64,000 bases of DNA, from positions 3,841,097 through 3,905,096 of the forward strand of contig NZ_LS999839.1 in the NCBI RefSeq assembly GCF_900564155.1, written 5' to 3'. Under the pieces are notes generated by a model, which saw only the letters and a program-made list of their open reading frames with translations, was not told where the DNA came from and did no database searches. This DNA comes from Pedobacter schmidteae (GTDB lineage Bacteria; Bacteroidota; Bacteroidia; Sphingobacteriales; Sphingobacteriaceae). Of this stretch, positions 9,138 through 18,786 are shown one piece after another. The position numbers were made by a program, and so were the translations under genes. Each line of letters begins with the position of its first letter. Within the stretch, counting starts at the first letter, position 1.

Positions 9138-10031
9138 ATGAGATCAATGAAACGATATAAATTATTTTTTGTGCTTGCCTTCGTGGCAGGGACAACTTTG
9201 GTAAAAGCACAGTTGAACCCTTTGTCCTCACAATATTATACCAACCAGTATCTGATCAATCCTGCTTTTGCGGGCAGCAGTGAGGGACTGAAACTGAACG
9301 GAGCTTACCGTAAGCTTTGGAGTAATGTACCGGGATCGCCTTTGACACAAAACCTGACGGCCGATTATGGTTTCGGGAAGGTGGGCATAGGGCTTACTGT
9401 TAACAATGAAAGTGCGGGTTTGCAGCGGCAGACCAGGATAGTGGGCAGTTATGCTTATCATCTGCCTTTGAATGAGAACGGGCATCAATTGCATTTTGGG
9501 GTATCTTTGGGTTTTATGAGCCAGCGTCTGGAAAATGCAGACATTTATGGCAATCCGAACGATCCTATGGTAGGACAGTACAATGACCGCAAAACTTACC
9601 TGGACGGGGATTTCGGGATTGCTTATACTTCGGGTAAATTGAATGTTCAGGCCTCGGTTCCGAATCTGAAAAGTGTATTAAAAAAAGATGTAATCAAGCT
9701 GGCCGATGTGGCTACTTTTTATACTGCGGCGAGTTACAAGATTCAGCTGAGTGAAGGGCCTGAGGGCATGGATATGGAGCCTAAGGTAGCTTACCGTGGG
9801 GTGAAGGGCTTTGACAACATCTGGGACGCCGGTACACAGTTCAGCATTGCAAACAGGCAGGTGTTTTTACTGGCGATGTACCATAGTACCAAAAACGCAA
9901 CTTTTGGTTTGGGGATGGATTTTAGGAAGAAGTACCTGGTCAGCGGGACATATACTACCCAGACTTCGGCGTTGAGCAGTTATACCAATGGCAGTTTTGA
10001 GCTGAACCTGAGGTTGAACCTGAGTAAATAA
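9138..10031 (+). CDS. PorP/SprF-like T9SS outer-membrane protein, copy 2
   Basis: This 297-residue protein has a signal peptide ending VKA before QLNPL, then a beta-barrel-like sequence with YLINPAFAG. It is identical in mature sequence to copy 1 at 1508-2401 despite many silent differences, so the protein is under strong constraint. Known role of the family: membrane partner for secretion or anchoring of the adjacent type-B T9SS adhesin, here the gene ending at 9078. Its stop codon lies 4 bp from the 3' end of the convergent fecR gene, with no obvious terminator between them. Confidence 0.88.
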   Translation: MRSMKRYKLFFVLAFVAGTTLVKAQLNPLSSQYYTNQYLINPAFAGSSEGLKLNGAYRKLWSNVPGSPLTQNLTADYGFGKVGIGLTVNNESAGLQRQTRIVGSYAYHLPLNENGHQLHFGVSLGFMSQRLENADIYGNPNDPMVGQYNDRKTYLDGDFGIAYTSGKLNVQASVPNLKSVLKKDVIKLADVATFYTAASYKIQLSEGPEGMDMEPKVAYRGVKGFDNIWDAGTQFSIANRQVFLLAMYHSTKNATFGLGMDFRKKYLVSGTYTTQTSALSSYTNGSFELNLRLNLSK

Positions 10032-10035
10032 AAAA

Positions 10036-11169
10036 CTATTTTATATGCAAAACACTTCCTTGAAAATAATAATCTGCATCTGTAGTACTTTTCAGCATGG
10101 TTAAAAAATCTTCAAGCGGGTTATTTTTGTAGATAATGCCCGAGAAACGTTTGTTTCCTGTTGTTGGACCATCTAATATTACCTGAACTCCGTACCATCT
10201 TGTAATCAGCAACGCTATTTCGCTGATCTGACTGTTATTCATCATATATTCTCCCTTTATCCAGGTGAGTTCGTCTTCGTTTAATATTTGCTCAGTAATG
10301 GCATTCTCTGATAGGAGTGCCGCTTTGCCAGGAACTAATATCAATGAGTGGTTACTGGCAGAGCACTTGAGCGATCCCTCAACAAGAGACACTTTCTGCG
10401 CAGCTGAGTTGTAAGTATTGATATTGAACTGTGTGCCAAGTACCTGGACTTTACCAACAGGTAAGTGCACAATAAATGGCTTATCCGCATTGTGTGCAAC
10501 TTTCAGATAGGCTTCACCGTTGATAGAAATTTCTCTTGTATTACCGCTAAATACAGAAGGAAAACTCAACTGTGTCAGCGCATTTAAAGTAACCATGGTA
10601 CCGTCTGCAAGTTCGATTTTATAATTCTGTCCTGCCGGGACGCTTAACGTGTTCAATTTGTTATTTTCCGGCGTTGATTTGCCAGAGCTGCGGTAGCGCA
10701 GTATGTGATTGGAAGAATCATTGGTCAGTATCATTCCATTAACGGAAATTTCGGGCCTGTCAGTCAATGTAATGATCCTTCCATCTGCTAATTTTAAGCG
10801 CAGTTGCTCTTTCTTATTAGCTGTGATGGCAGTATTTTGTTTGCCGGTTTGTGTTGATGAAAAATATAAGGTTCCTGCTAAAAGGACAAGCAAAATTGCT
10901 GCAGCGGCTCCAATTGCATAACTCCGGTTTTTTAAACGCTTCCTGCGAATGAGTTTGGCATCTAATTGCTGCCATCCTGTTTCCGGGGTTGGCGGCTGGA
11001 TACCTTTATTTGTGGCCTGCTGCATTTTGTCACAGGCCTGCTCATACTGTTGTCGTACGGCTTCGTTTTTCTCCATCAGCTGCTGCAAAAACAGATCATC
11101 TTCCGGGGAAATCATTTGCATGGCTTTCTCCATTATCAATTGGCCGATATGGTCGTTGTTCAGAGGCAT
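10036..11169 (-). CDS. FecR-type anti-sigma factor
   Basis: This 377-residue protein has a cytoplasmic N-terminal sigma-binding region (1-80), one membrane segment (~84-103, rich in Ala and Leu), a periplasmic FecR domain (~180-290) and a C-terminal DUF4974 domain (~305-377). In known systems FecR holds an ECF sigma factor and releases or activates it when the STN domain of a TonB-dependent transporter signals a bound substrate. It lies 37 bp downstream of the ECF sigma gene at 11207 in the same orientation and diverges from an STN-containing susC at 11916, the standard three-part circuit. Confidence 0.9.
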   Translation of the reverse strand: MPLNNDHIGQLIMEKAMQMISPEDDLFLQQLMEKNEAVRQQYEQACDKMQQATNKGIQPPTPETGWQQLDAKLIRRKRLKNRSYAIGAAAAILLVLLAGTLYFSSTQTGKQNTAITANKKEQLRLKLADGRIITLTDRPEISVNGMILTNDSSNHILRYRSSGKSTPENNKLNTLSVPAGQNYKIELADGTMVTLNALTQLSFPSVFSGNTREISINGEAYLKVAHNADKPFIVHLPVGKVQVLGTQFNINTYNSAAQKVSLVEGSLKCSASNHSLILVPGKAALLSENAITEQILNEDELTWIKGEYMMNNSQISEIALLITRWYGVQVILDGPTTGNKRFSGIIYKNNPLEDFLTMLKSTTDADYYFQGSVLHIK

Positions 11170-11206
11170 TTTTCTGCAGGCTTTATGTTATGAGGTATTT
11201 TTATGA

Positions 11207-11755
11207 TTAAATGGGTGTATTTTTTTTGAACATTAATAATTTTTTTCTGGCAATCTTTATGGCTGTTGCCAGATAGGATTTTACTGTATTATCGCTAAGT
11301 CCAAGTTCCAGGGCCACTTCTTTTCGTTTCTTATCTTCCAACACATACAGTTCAAAAACCTTTGACGATTGCGGGGACATTTCGGCCATCGCTTCGGCAA
11401 TTCGCTTATTTACATCTGTGGTCTGATCATACGTTTCTTCATATGGTATCGTATTTTCCATAGCAGGATCAATTTCTTCAAATGTTCTTTTCCTGGTTTG
11501 CAGCTTATAGCATTTGCGTCGTATGCAGGTAAACAAATAGGCACGTATGTTACTTTCTATTTTCCCGAACTGTTTCTTTTCCCATAGTTCGATAAATAGT
11601 TCCTGAACTGCATCATCTGCAGTTTGTTGATCGCCCATTATACGGTATGCTTCATGCCATAGCAATGGCATCTGCGTTTTGTACAATTGTTCAAACGCCA
11701 GTTTGCTACCGTTTTTCAGTGCATCTAATAACTCCTTCTCGTCAATCAGTTTCAA
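11207..11755 (-). CDS. ECF RNA polymerase sigma factor (FecI-like)
   Basis: This 182-residue protein shows sigma region 2 (about residues 25-90, with DDAVQELFIELWEKK) and sigma region 4 (about 120-175, with a helix-turn-helix around ALELGLSDNTVKSYL). It lacks regions 1 and 3, as expected for the extracytoplasmic-function class. It is co-oriented with the fecR gene immediately downstream and divergent from susC at 11916, which is probably its target. The ATG at 11755 was chosen because it gives a normal N-terminus just before region 2. Confidence 0.9.
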   Translation of the reverse strand: MKLIDEKELLDALKNGSKLAFEQLYKTQMPLLWHEAYRIMGDQQTADDAVQELFIELWEKKQFGKIESNIRAYLFTCIRRKCYKLQTRKRTFEEIDPAMENTIPYEETYDQTTDVNKRIAEAMAEMSPQSSKVFELYVLEDKKRKEVALELGLSDNTVKSYLATAIKIARKKLLMFKKNTPI

Positions 11756-11915
11756 TTCTTACCTGTTTATAATTGTCTCAAAGTTCAATCCCGGGAAAGT
11801 ATCTTCAATAAAGTTATTTTTTTTTAATAGTAACTACACCCAATTTTCATTTTGCTGTCCTCTATAGTTCGAAGTCTTCAAATAAACAACAAACCAAACT
11901 AAAAACCAACAATGA

Positions 11916-14900
11916 ATGAACTATTTTAAGAAACCCCAAAAATACACTGGTCGTTCTTTCTGCTTATTGTTGCTCTCGTTTTTAATAAGTGGTACGACAG
12001 TGGTCCGGGCACAAAATGCTTTGCCGGCAGGGAAAGTAATTACGCTTCGTAAATACCAGGTCGCGTTAGATCAGGTGATACGTCAGGTGCAAAAACAATC
12101 GGGGATTGGTATCTTTTACAGCAATCAACTGCTGAATGGAAAAGAAAAAGTGGATATCAGGTATGATCGTGCGCCTTTAAAAAAGGTGCTGGACGATTTG
12201 TTCAGAGAAAGACACTTTGAATGGCAGTACCATCCTGATAAGAATACGATACTGGTAAGGCCGGTAAAAAAGGAAGAGCATGCCTTAATCCGTTCTGATT
12301 CTATCAATCTTGTACGTTTTCCGGGTATTATCCGTGGCCGCCTGATCAATGAAAAAAAGGAGCCGGTGGTTGCAACTGTAAAAGTGAAAGGAACAGGAAA
12401 TGGGGCAACTTCCGATGAAAGGGGCATATTTATTATTAATAATGCAAATGATAACGCCATTCTTCAGATAAATGGAGTAAGTATAGAACCAAAGGAACTG
12501 AAATTAAACAGGTCTGATACTTCTGCCATGAGCACTAAAGATGGTACGCTGGTTATCACCCTTTTGTCTAAAGTAAACAACTTACAGGAGGTAACCGTTA
12601 ATACGGGGTATCAGACCCTTTCCCGTGAACGAAGTGCAGGTGCTTATGCTTCACTTGCCGGAAAAGAAGTGACAAAAAAGGCTAACCTTACAGGAAACAT
12701 TCTGGAAACGTTGGATGGGCTGATTCCGGGTTTAAGTATTAATTATGGAACGGGTGAAGAAAAGTTTCTGATACGCGGTACTACCTCGGTAAATTCAAAC
12801 ATGTCGCCATTGATTGTGGTGGATGGAGCTGTGATGGAAAACGGTAATATAGAAAGTCTGATAAACAGCATAGACATTGAAAGTGTAACCGTATTGAAGG
12901 ATGCCACAGCAGCCTCTATCTGGGGGGCAAGATCTGCCAATGGTGTGATCGTTATTACCACAAAAAAAGGTAAGACAGGCCGGGTGAAAATCGGTTACGA
13001 TGGTTCATATACTTACAAGGGACTACCGGATATGGGTTATCGAGGTTTTATGGATAGCCGGCAATTGATTAATTCAGCTAAAGAGATATTTGATCCGAAT
13101 GCCTATAAATGGGCTTCGATAACCTCGTGGCAGGGAGGAGCTCTGGTGAATCCTCATGAAATGCCTCTTTATCAATATGCCAACGGAGAAATGTCCGAAA
13201 CAGAACGGGACCGCATGTTGGAGGAAATGGCCTCTTACAATAACCAGGCTGAAATAGAGCAGTATTTTATTCAACCCGCTTTGTTTTCTAAACACGCACT
13301 TTCATTTGATGGAGGAAATGAGCTGTATTCCTTTTACGGCTCTGTAGGTTATGAGTATAATCAGCAAACAGAGCGTTCACGTTATAACAAATATATGCTG
13401 AATTTAAGGCAGGATTTTAGGCTAACAAAATGGTTAAAGGCCGACCTTACTACAAATCTTTCTTTTCAGGGAAATAAAAAAGGGATAAGTCCAGCTCATA
13501 CCGAATGGAAATCTGTGTTCCCCTATGTAAGGTTTAGGGATGATCAGGGGAATTTTGCAGACCATACAGACCAGGTATTTTATAAAGACTACCTGCAGCA
13601 GATGGAAGAGCAGGGAATGATAGACTTGAATTATGTTCCGTTGAGGGATATGAATGAAGGTTTTGACCAGGGAAAGGTAATTAATAGCCGTATCAATCTG
13701 GGTATAAATGCCACTTTGGCGAAGGGGTTGCAATATCAGGGACGGTTTCAATACCAGCAAAATTACAACAAAGCAGAAATCTTTTATAGCCAGTATTCTT
13801 CACGTGTAAGAGAGGAACTAGCCAGGTATGCGAAACCGGGAACACCTCTACCTACTTATTATCTTCCAACTACGGGAGGAAGGTACAATCTTACCCTTAC
13901 CGATGGCACGAGCTGGACCGTTCGCAATCAACTGAGTTACGACCGCAATTTCGCTGAAAAAGAAATGCAGCTTACTGCCATTGCCGGGATGGAAATCAAT
14001 TCAAGCTTGAGTTCGATGAATGGCAGTACCCGAAGGGGGTATGACCCGCAGTCACTGACTTACCAGGCTTACGATGAAAAAACGCTGGATGCAACCGGGG
14101 TTACGGGAGCGGTTTACAGATCGCCCAATTCGATCAGTAACAGGCTCCAGTTGCCGGTGTTTTCCCAAACGGAAAGTGAAATGCGGTTTGTTTCCTTTTA
14201 TGCCAATGCAGGTTATACCTATTTGGGTAAGTATACATTAAATGGGAGTATCAGGGTAGATCAGTCAAACCTTTTCGGAAGCAGTCCCGACGTTCAGTTC
14301 AAGCCTATTTGGTCGATTGGCGCAGCCTGGAACGTTAAACACGAAGATTTTTTGAAGCAATCAGACTGGATTAACCATCTTCGTTTGCGTTTTAGCTATG
14401 GCCTAAATGGTAACTCGCCAACACCAGGTACAGGAGGGCCTTACAATTTGCTGATTTCGAGTTCAAATGTCGCTTTTGCCGGGCAAGGGCCTGGTTATGC
14501 AATCATGTATCCTGCCAATGATAAAATCAGGTGGGAGCATACCCGCGTTATAAACACGGGTATTGATATTGCGATGTTAGATCATCGTATTTCTGCCTCT
14601 GTTGACGTATACCACAAACTGACCACTGGCTTGCTTTCTACTATTCCGGCGGATCAGACCCTTGGCTGGGATGGGTATTATTCTAATTCGGGTGATATGA
14701 GAAATCGTGGTTTTGAAATCTCTCTCAGTACGCGGAACATTACTGCGCCGGAATTTCGCTGGACAACAGTTTTGACCATGGCACACAATCAGAACAAGGT
14801 ACTAAAGTTCAATACAGAAGGACAGGTAACGGCGAGCAGAAAGATTTTCTTCGATTTTATTGAGGGATATGCGGGTAACAGCCTCTTTGCTTATCAATGG

Positions 14901-15530
14901 GCGGGGCTTAGTAATAGCGGGAACCCGCAGGTATATGATGATAATGGCGATGTGACGGGTAATTACCTGAATCCTAACCTTACAGCAGCAGGAGTAAAAT
15001 ATATGGGTGTTACCCAGCCAAAATGGTACGGAGGGCTAACGAATACCTTTAGCTATAAAGGGTTTGAGCTTTCATTTATGCTGGTTTACAATCTGGGGCA
15101 TAAAATGAGAAACAATGTAAATGATTTTTGGTATGGAAGGGTTACGCGTAATCTGAATACTCAGTTTTTGAGCCGTTGGCGTGAACCTGGAGATGAAAAC
15201 CATACCAATATACCGAAATATGTAACCCTGGTGGCTAATAATCAAAGTACTGAAAGGTATATTCCATTTTATCAGAACGCTGATATTAATGTTTTGGATG
15301 CTTCCTATGCCAAATTAAGAGATCTGACACTGGCTTATAAACTACCGGATAGCTGGAGCAAAAAGCTTTCTGCAGAAAACATTACCCTAAGGGCACAGGC
15401 TTCCAATCTGGTTTTGATAGCGGCCAATAAGCAGGGGATAGACCCTGAATATTACCAATATCGTGCAGGATTAAGGGGTACGAGATACGGACCAACATGG
15501 TCATTGGGCCTGAATGTAAATTTTAAATGA
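11916..15530 (+). CDS. SusC/RagA-type TonB-dependent transporter with STN domain
   Basis: This 1204-residue protein has a signal peptide (to about residue 33, VVRAQ), an STN signalling domain (~40-115, starting VITLRKYQVALDQV), a carboxypeptidase-regulatory-like domain (~130-205), the plug domain (~225-370, with LIVVDG and GVIVITTKKG) and a long beta barrel. SusC proteins import ligands bound by a SusD lipoprotein using TonB energy. The STN domain links it to the FecR/sigma pair at 10036-11755. A competing ATG at 11912 runs into a stop, so 11916 was chosen. It starts an operon with susD (15538) and a thioredoxin-family gene (17056). The substrate cannot be read from the sequence; no glycoside hydrolase or peptidase sits next to it. 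Confidence 0.93.
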   Translation: MNYFKKPQKYTGRSFCLLLLSFLISGTTVVRAQNALPAGKVITLRKYQVALDQVIRQVQKQSGIGIFYSNQLLNGKEKVDIRYDRAPLKKVLDDLFRERHFEWQYHPDKNTILVRPVKKEEHALIRSDSINLVRFPGIIRGRLINEKKEPVVATVKVKGTGNGATSDERGIFIINNANDNAILQINGVSIEPKELKLNRSDTSAMSTKDGTLVITLLSKVNNLQEVTVNTGYQTLSRERSAGAYASLAGKEVTKKANLTGNILETLDGLIPGLSINYGTGEEKFLIRGTTSVNSNMSPLIVVDGAVMENGNIESLINSIDIESVTVLKDATAASIWGARSANGVIVITTKKGKTGRVKIGYDGSYTYKGLPDMGYRGFMDSRQLINSAKEIFDPNAYKWASITSWQGGALVNPHEMPLYQYANGEMSETERDRMLEEMASYNNQAEIEQYFIQPALFSKHALSFDGGNELYSFYGSVGYEYNQQTERSRYNKYMLNLRQDFRLTKWLKADLTTNLSFQGNKKGISPAHTEWKSVFPYVRFRDDQGNFADHTDQVFYKDYLQQMEEQGMIDLNYVPLRDMNEGFDQGKVINSRINLGINATLAKGLQYQGRFQYQQNYNKAEIFYSQYSSRVREELARYAKPGTPLPTYYLPTTGGRYNLTLTDGTSWTVRNQLSYDRNFAEKEMQLTAIAGMEINSSLSSMNGSTRRGYDPQSLTYQAYDEKTLDATGVTGAVYRSPNSISNRLQLPVFSQTESEMRFVSFYANAGYTYLGKYTLNGSIRVDQSNLFGSSPDVQFKPIWSIGAAWNVKHEDFLKQSDWINHLRLRFSYGLNGNSPTPGTGGPYNLLISSSNVAFAGQGPGYAIMYPANDKIRWEHTRVINTGIDIAMLDHRISASVDVYHKLTTGLLSTIPADQTLGWDGYYSNSGDMRNRGFEISLSTRNITAPEFRWTTVLTMAHNQNKVLKFNTEGQVTASRKIFFDFIEGYAGNSLFAYQWAGLSNSGNPQVYDDNGDVTGNYLNPNLTAAGVKYMGVTQPKWYGGLTNTFSYKGFELSFMLVYNLGHKMRNNVNDFWYGRVTRNLNTQFLSRWREPGDENHTNIPKYVTLVANNQSTERYIPFYQNADINVLDASYAKLRDLTLAYKLPDSWSKKLSAENITLRAQASNLVLIAANKQGIDPEYYQYRAGLRGTRYGPTWSLGLNVNFK

Positions 15531-15537
15531 TGAGTTT

Positions 15538-17025
15538 ATGAAGAAAATTTTATTAATCAGGATACTTCCCCTGGTGGTGTTTTTAACTACAGTGCTTTTC
15601 GGATGCAAAAAGTTTCTGGATGTGAAACCAAAGGGCCGCGATATACCTGCAAAAATTGAACATTATGATGGGATGTTTAATAACAGCCTTCTTACCCAGG
15701 TTAATTATACCCAGGTTTCTTCTTTGGGGACAAAGCTGTTGGAAAATACGCTGTACAATATATTTATGACTGATGAATTGATGGCTACTAAAACCTCTTC
15801 GGGTTTTATGGATTACATGGTGACACAAGCCTACAGTTGGATGCCGGACATCTTCAATGAAGAAGACAACGCGTGTGAGTGGGCTACAATGTATCAGCAA
15901 ATCTATACCTATAACGTAATTGCCAATGAAGTTTTGAATGCTGAAGGTGGTTCAACTGAATTGAAAAATCAGTTGCTTGCTGAAGCGAGAGCCAGCAGAG
16001 CATTACGATATCTGGTTTTGGCCCAGTACTTTGGGAAGCCTTATGATAATGCCACGGCACCTTCAGATCTGTGTGTGCCCATAATTACTGAGGCAGACCT
16101 TAATCGGAAAGGCTTGAACAGAAATACTGTTAAAGAGGTGTACGACTTCGTTATCAATGAACTGGAAGAATCCTGCCCGGTTTTAAAAAAGACGACCTAT
16201 CATCCGCTACGCGTAGCTCAGTCTGCCGGCTGGTTTTTTCTGGGAAAAGCATATTGGTACAAAGGTGATTACGAGAATGCGAGGCTGGCGCTTTTAAAAG
16301 CTTTAGAAACTTCACAAGATAATGCAATCGGGCTGACGCTTTACGATTACAATACCATGGTTGCGCAATGGGGATATAAAGCCGCTACGCCTTACTCCTG
16401 GACTACCGGATTTCCGGCAAACAATAACGGAGCCAATAAGGAGGTGATCTATAATCTTCAGTATTCGGTAAGCAGTATTACATCATCAGCAGACGCCGTA
16501 CTGTTTGTAAAGGCTCCATACCTGTCTGTGTACAGCGCCAATGATCAGCGGCGTAAATTCTTTTCAGACCGGAACAGGACCAATGTTGCTATGGAAGGTT
16601 TCAGAAGACTTCCAGCCCGTACAGTTTTCAGTCTTGGTGCGGATATGCCGGATTTGTACCTGATGCTTATAGAATGTCAGGCCCGTTCGGCGAATCCGAC
16701 AGTACAGCTTGAGGCGAGGTCAAATCTTGTGGAGTTCAGAAAGAAGCGCATGCCGCTAGCTGAGGCCAATATTCCTGTAGCTGTGGCCACACAGGAGGCA
16801 CTGATCCGTTTTGTAGTCCAGGAAAGGCAAAGAGAATATTTGATGACAGGAATGAGGTGGTTTGATATCAGGAGACTCTGGAACGACCCTTTGTTTCAAG
16901 AGGATAAAGCTAATTATACCCATACCGACGGTGTTAAAGCATATAGTCTTTCGGCTAACAGATTGGTTTATAGGATTCCGCCAAAAATAAAGGTATTCCA
17001 CCCGGAGTGGAAAGACAATGAATAG
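15538..17025 (+). CDS. SusD/RagB-type nutrient-binding lipoprotein
   Basis: This 495-residue protein has a lipoprotein signal with lipobox LFGC (cysteine near residue 23) and then a SusD-like all-helical body with TPR-like repeats and the C-terminal motif RQREYLMTGMRWFDIRRL. SusD proteins lie on the outer surface and form a lid over the SusC barrel to capture substrate. It starts 7 bp after the susC stop, so the pair is cotranscribed. It resembles the SusD at 38645 in its N-terminal layout, suggesting related substrates. Confidence 0.92.
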   Translation: MKKILLIRILPLVVFLTTVLFGCKKFLDVKPKGRDIPAKIEHYDGMFNNSLLTQVNYTQVSSLGTKLLENTLYNIFMTDELMATKTSSGFMDYMVTQAYSWMPDIFNEEDNACEWATMYQQIYTYNVIANEVLNAEGGSTELKNQLLAEARASRALRYLVLAQYFGKPYDNATAPSDLCVPIITEADLNRKGLNRNTVKEVYDFVINELEESCPVLKKTTYHPLRVAQSAGWFFLGKAYWYKGDYENARLALLKALETSQDNAIGLTLYDYNTMVAQWGYKAATPYSWTTGFPANNNGANKEVIYNLQYSVSSITSSADAVLFVKAPYLSVYSANDQRRKFFSDRNRTNVAMEGFRRLPARTVFSLGADMPDLYLMLIECQARSANPTVQLEARSNLVEFRKKRMPLAEANIPVAVATQEALIRFVVQERQREYLMTGMRWFDIRRLWNDPLFQEDKANYTHTDGVKAYSLSANRLVYRIPPKIKVFHPEWKDNE

Positions 17026-17055
17026 AAAACAATTAATCATATTAAACGTAAAAAA

Positions 17056-18513
17056 ATGAAAAGAATTCTTTTATCAGCTGTTGCTATGTCGTTCAGCTGT
17101 ATGGTGCATGCACAAGAAATTGCCGGGAAAATAGACAATTACAAGGGACAGCTGATCAAGATCAATATTGGCGGTTGTGATCAGGATACCCTGAAAATTG
17201 CTACAGACGGACATTTTACCTTTCATCCTATTATACGGGAAAAGAATCAGAAGTTTACCATCAATTTGCCTGATGGAAGCAGGGTGCCAATTCTGGTGGG
17301 CAAAAATCAAAAAGTAAATGTTCATCTCTATCCGGACTCAAAAAATCAGGTACGGGCCAATTTTTCTGGTGATCTGGTTGAGTTAAATACCTATCTGTTT
17401 ACACATGCTAACGAGCTGTCGGGACCTATGCGTGCAAAACGAAATGGCTATACAACGTTTAAAGAATATGCCGGTGATATCGATGGGCTTGACCATGAAT
17501 TAACAGGTTTGCTGAATAAAGTCAGAGGTTACCAGGAGCTTGTTAAAGAATACGGTATAGAACAAAAGGTAGATATACTTTCGAGCAAAATAGGCTATGC
17601 CCGGAAAGAGAAAGCTAACTCGGCTTTGGATCCGGACTATGCCGTTTTTATGCGCAGTGTTAACCTGAATGATGGGCAATTGTTCAATGATGATCCAAGA
17701 AAAGGCTCATTGGGCTATATGGGGCAGGTAGAAAGGATTATTTCCTGGGAAACGTCCTTGCAAAAGCCTGTAAACTTTGAACCTGGAAAATCATTTATAT
17801 ATAAGCTTGAAACCTTAAATAAACTGGTTCAAAACCAGGCTATCCGAAACAGTGTATCGGGCTATTATGTGTTAATGTATTTTATGGGTGGTGGTAATAA
17901 GTATGCGAACGAATTTGCCCAGGCTTTTTATAAGGTTAGTACTGATAAAAAACAGATTGATTTTGTGAAAGAACGTATTCTTTCGGGAGGGGGAAATATG
18001 CTTAGTGCGGGTTCAACTGCACCTGATTTTGAAATGCTTGATAAAAACGGAAATACTGTACGACTATCGGATTTGCGTGGCAAATTTGTTTATGTTGATG
18101 TATGGGCCACCTGGTGCGGTCCTTGTGTTGAAGAAATTCCTTATATGAAGACGGCTTATGAGCAATATAAAGCCGATAGCAGGATCGTGTTTGTAAGTGT
18201 CTCCATTGATGATAACACAAACAAGTGGAAAGAAAAGTTAACTAAAGATAAGCCTGAATGGCCTCAATATATCGTTAATGGTGCCATGCAAAGTAAGTTA
18301 TGCAAGGAATACCTGATTTCGGGTATTCCGCGGTTCATGCTGTTTGACAGAGAAGGGAAAATAGTGAATGTAAATGAAAAACGCCCATCCGATAAGGATT
18401 TTGTGACCTACCTTCAGCAGCAGTTAGATAAACCAAAAGAAATTGTACTTCCCGGGGGAATGAAGTTGAAAGCATTGGGTTCAAAAAGAGATCCTAAGCC
18501 AATAAATAACTAA
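17056..18513 (+). CDS. TlpA-like thioredoxin-domain protein with DUF4369-like N-terminus
   Basis: This 485-residue protein has a signal peptide ending VHAQ, a beta-rich DUF4369-like N-terminal domain (~20-110), a helical middle region and a C-terminal thioredoxin/TlpA domain (~318-460). The redox motif is WCGPC, with cysteines at residues 354 and 357, and the cis-proline loop reads SGIPRF. Such proteins act as thiol-disulfide reductases in the periplasm or at the outer membrane. It is the third gene of the susC-susD operon, 30 bp after susD, and is followed by a clear terminator. Why a thiol reductase travels with a SusCD pair is not established; the same arrangement occurs twice more in this window. 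Confidence 0.88.
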   Translation: MKRILLSAVAMSFSCMVHAQEIAGKIDNYKGQLIKINIGGCDQDTLKIATDGHFTFHPIIREKNQKFTINLPDGSRVPILVGKNQKVNVHLYPDSKNQVRANFSGDLVELNTYLFTHANELSGPMRAKRNGYTTFKEYAGDIDGLDHELTGLLNKVRGYQELVKEYGIEQKVDILSSKIGYARKEKANSALDPDYAVFMRSVNLNDGQLFNDDPRKGSLGYMGQVERIISWETSLQKPVNFEPGKSFIYKLETLNKLVQNQAIRNSVSGYYVLMYFMGGGNKYANEFAQAFYKVSTDKKQIDFVKERILSGGGNMLSAGSTAPDFEMLDKNGNTVRLSDLRGKFVYVDVWATWCGPCVEEIPYMKTAYEQYKADSRIVFVSVSIDDNTNKWKEKLTKDKPEWPQYIVNGAMQSKLCKEYLISGIPRFMLFDREGKIVNVNEKRPSDKDFVTYLQQQLDKPKEIVLPGGMKLKALGSKRDPKPINN

Positions 18514-18548
18514 AAATAGGAGTCTAACAATTCCTGCAGTACAACATC

Positions 18549-18576
18549 AAAAAAGAGCGGATTCTGCTCTTTTTTG
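18549..18576 (+). terminator. Rho-independent terminator of the first susCD operon
   Basis: AAAAAAGAGC, loop GGATTCT and GCTCTTTTTT form a stem followed by a T-run, 36 bp after the thioredoxin gene stop. Confidence 0.85.
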
Positions 18577-18668
18577 CTTATACCTACGCTCCATTTGCAT
18601 TGTAAATTAGCGAGTGGGTAGGCTTATTGTGTGGTAGATATAAAGACGTTCGCGACTAAAAGATGCTA

Positions 18669-18700
18669 TTTTGAAAAAAAAAAGCAATTTTTTTTCAAAA
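18669..18700. repeat. A/T-tract inverted repeat upstream of ECF site 2
   Basis: TTTTGAAAAAAAA and TTTTTTTTCAAAA are perfect 13-bp arms around AAGCAA. They end 3 bp before the ECF-like promoter at 18704. It could be a bent-DNA or UP-like element, or a second terminator. Its function is not known. Confidence 0.5.
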
Positions 18701-18703
18701 GTG

Positions 18704-18734
18704 AGTAGTCACTTTCCTTTTACGGTGCGTCATA
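18704..18734 (+). promoter_or_regulatory. Candidate ECF sigma promoter, site 2
   Basis: AGTAGTCACTT, 12 bases, then GCGTCAT at 18727-18733. It matches sites 1 and 3 in both blocks and in spacing, and lies 53 bp before the ATG of the small gene at 18787. A GGGCCCGCC element follows at 18748-18756. Confidence 0.6.
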
Positions 18735-18786
18735 CTATCAAACGGAGGGCCCGCCGGACAAACAAAATTTATCATTTAAGTCAATT

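Noticed and set aside
18669..18700. Terminator of the thioredoxin operon
   Set aside because: A better terminator exists at 18549-18576; the A/T inverted repeat lies against the next promoter, so it was listed as a repeat instead.
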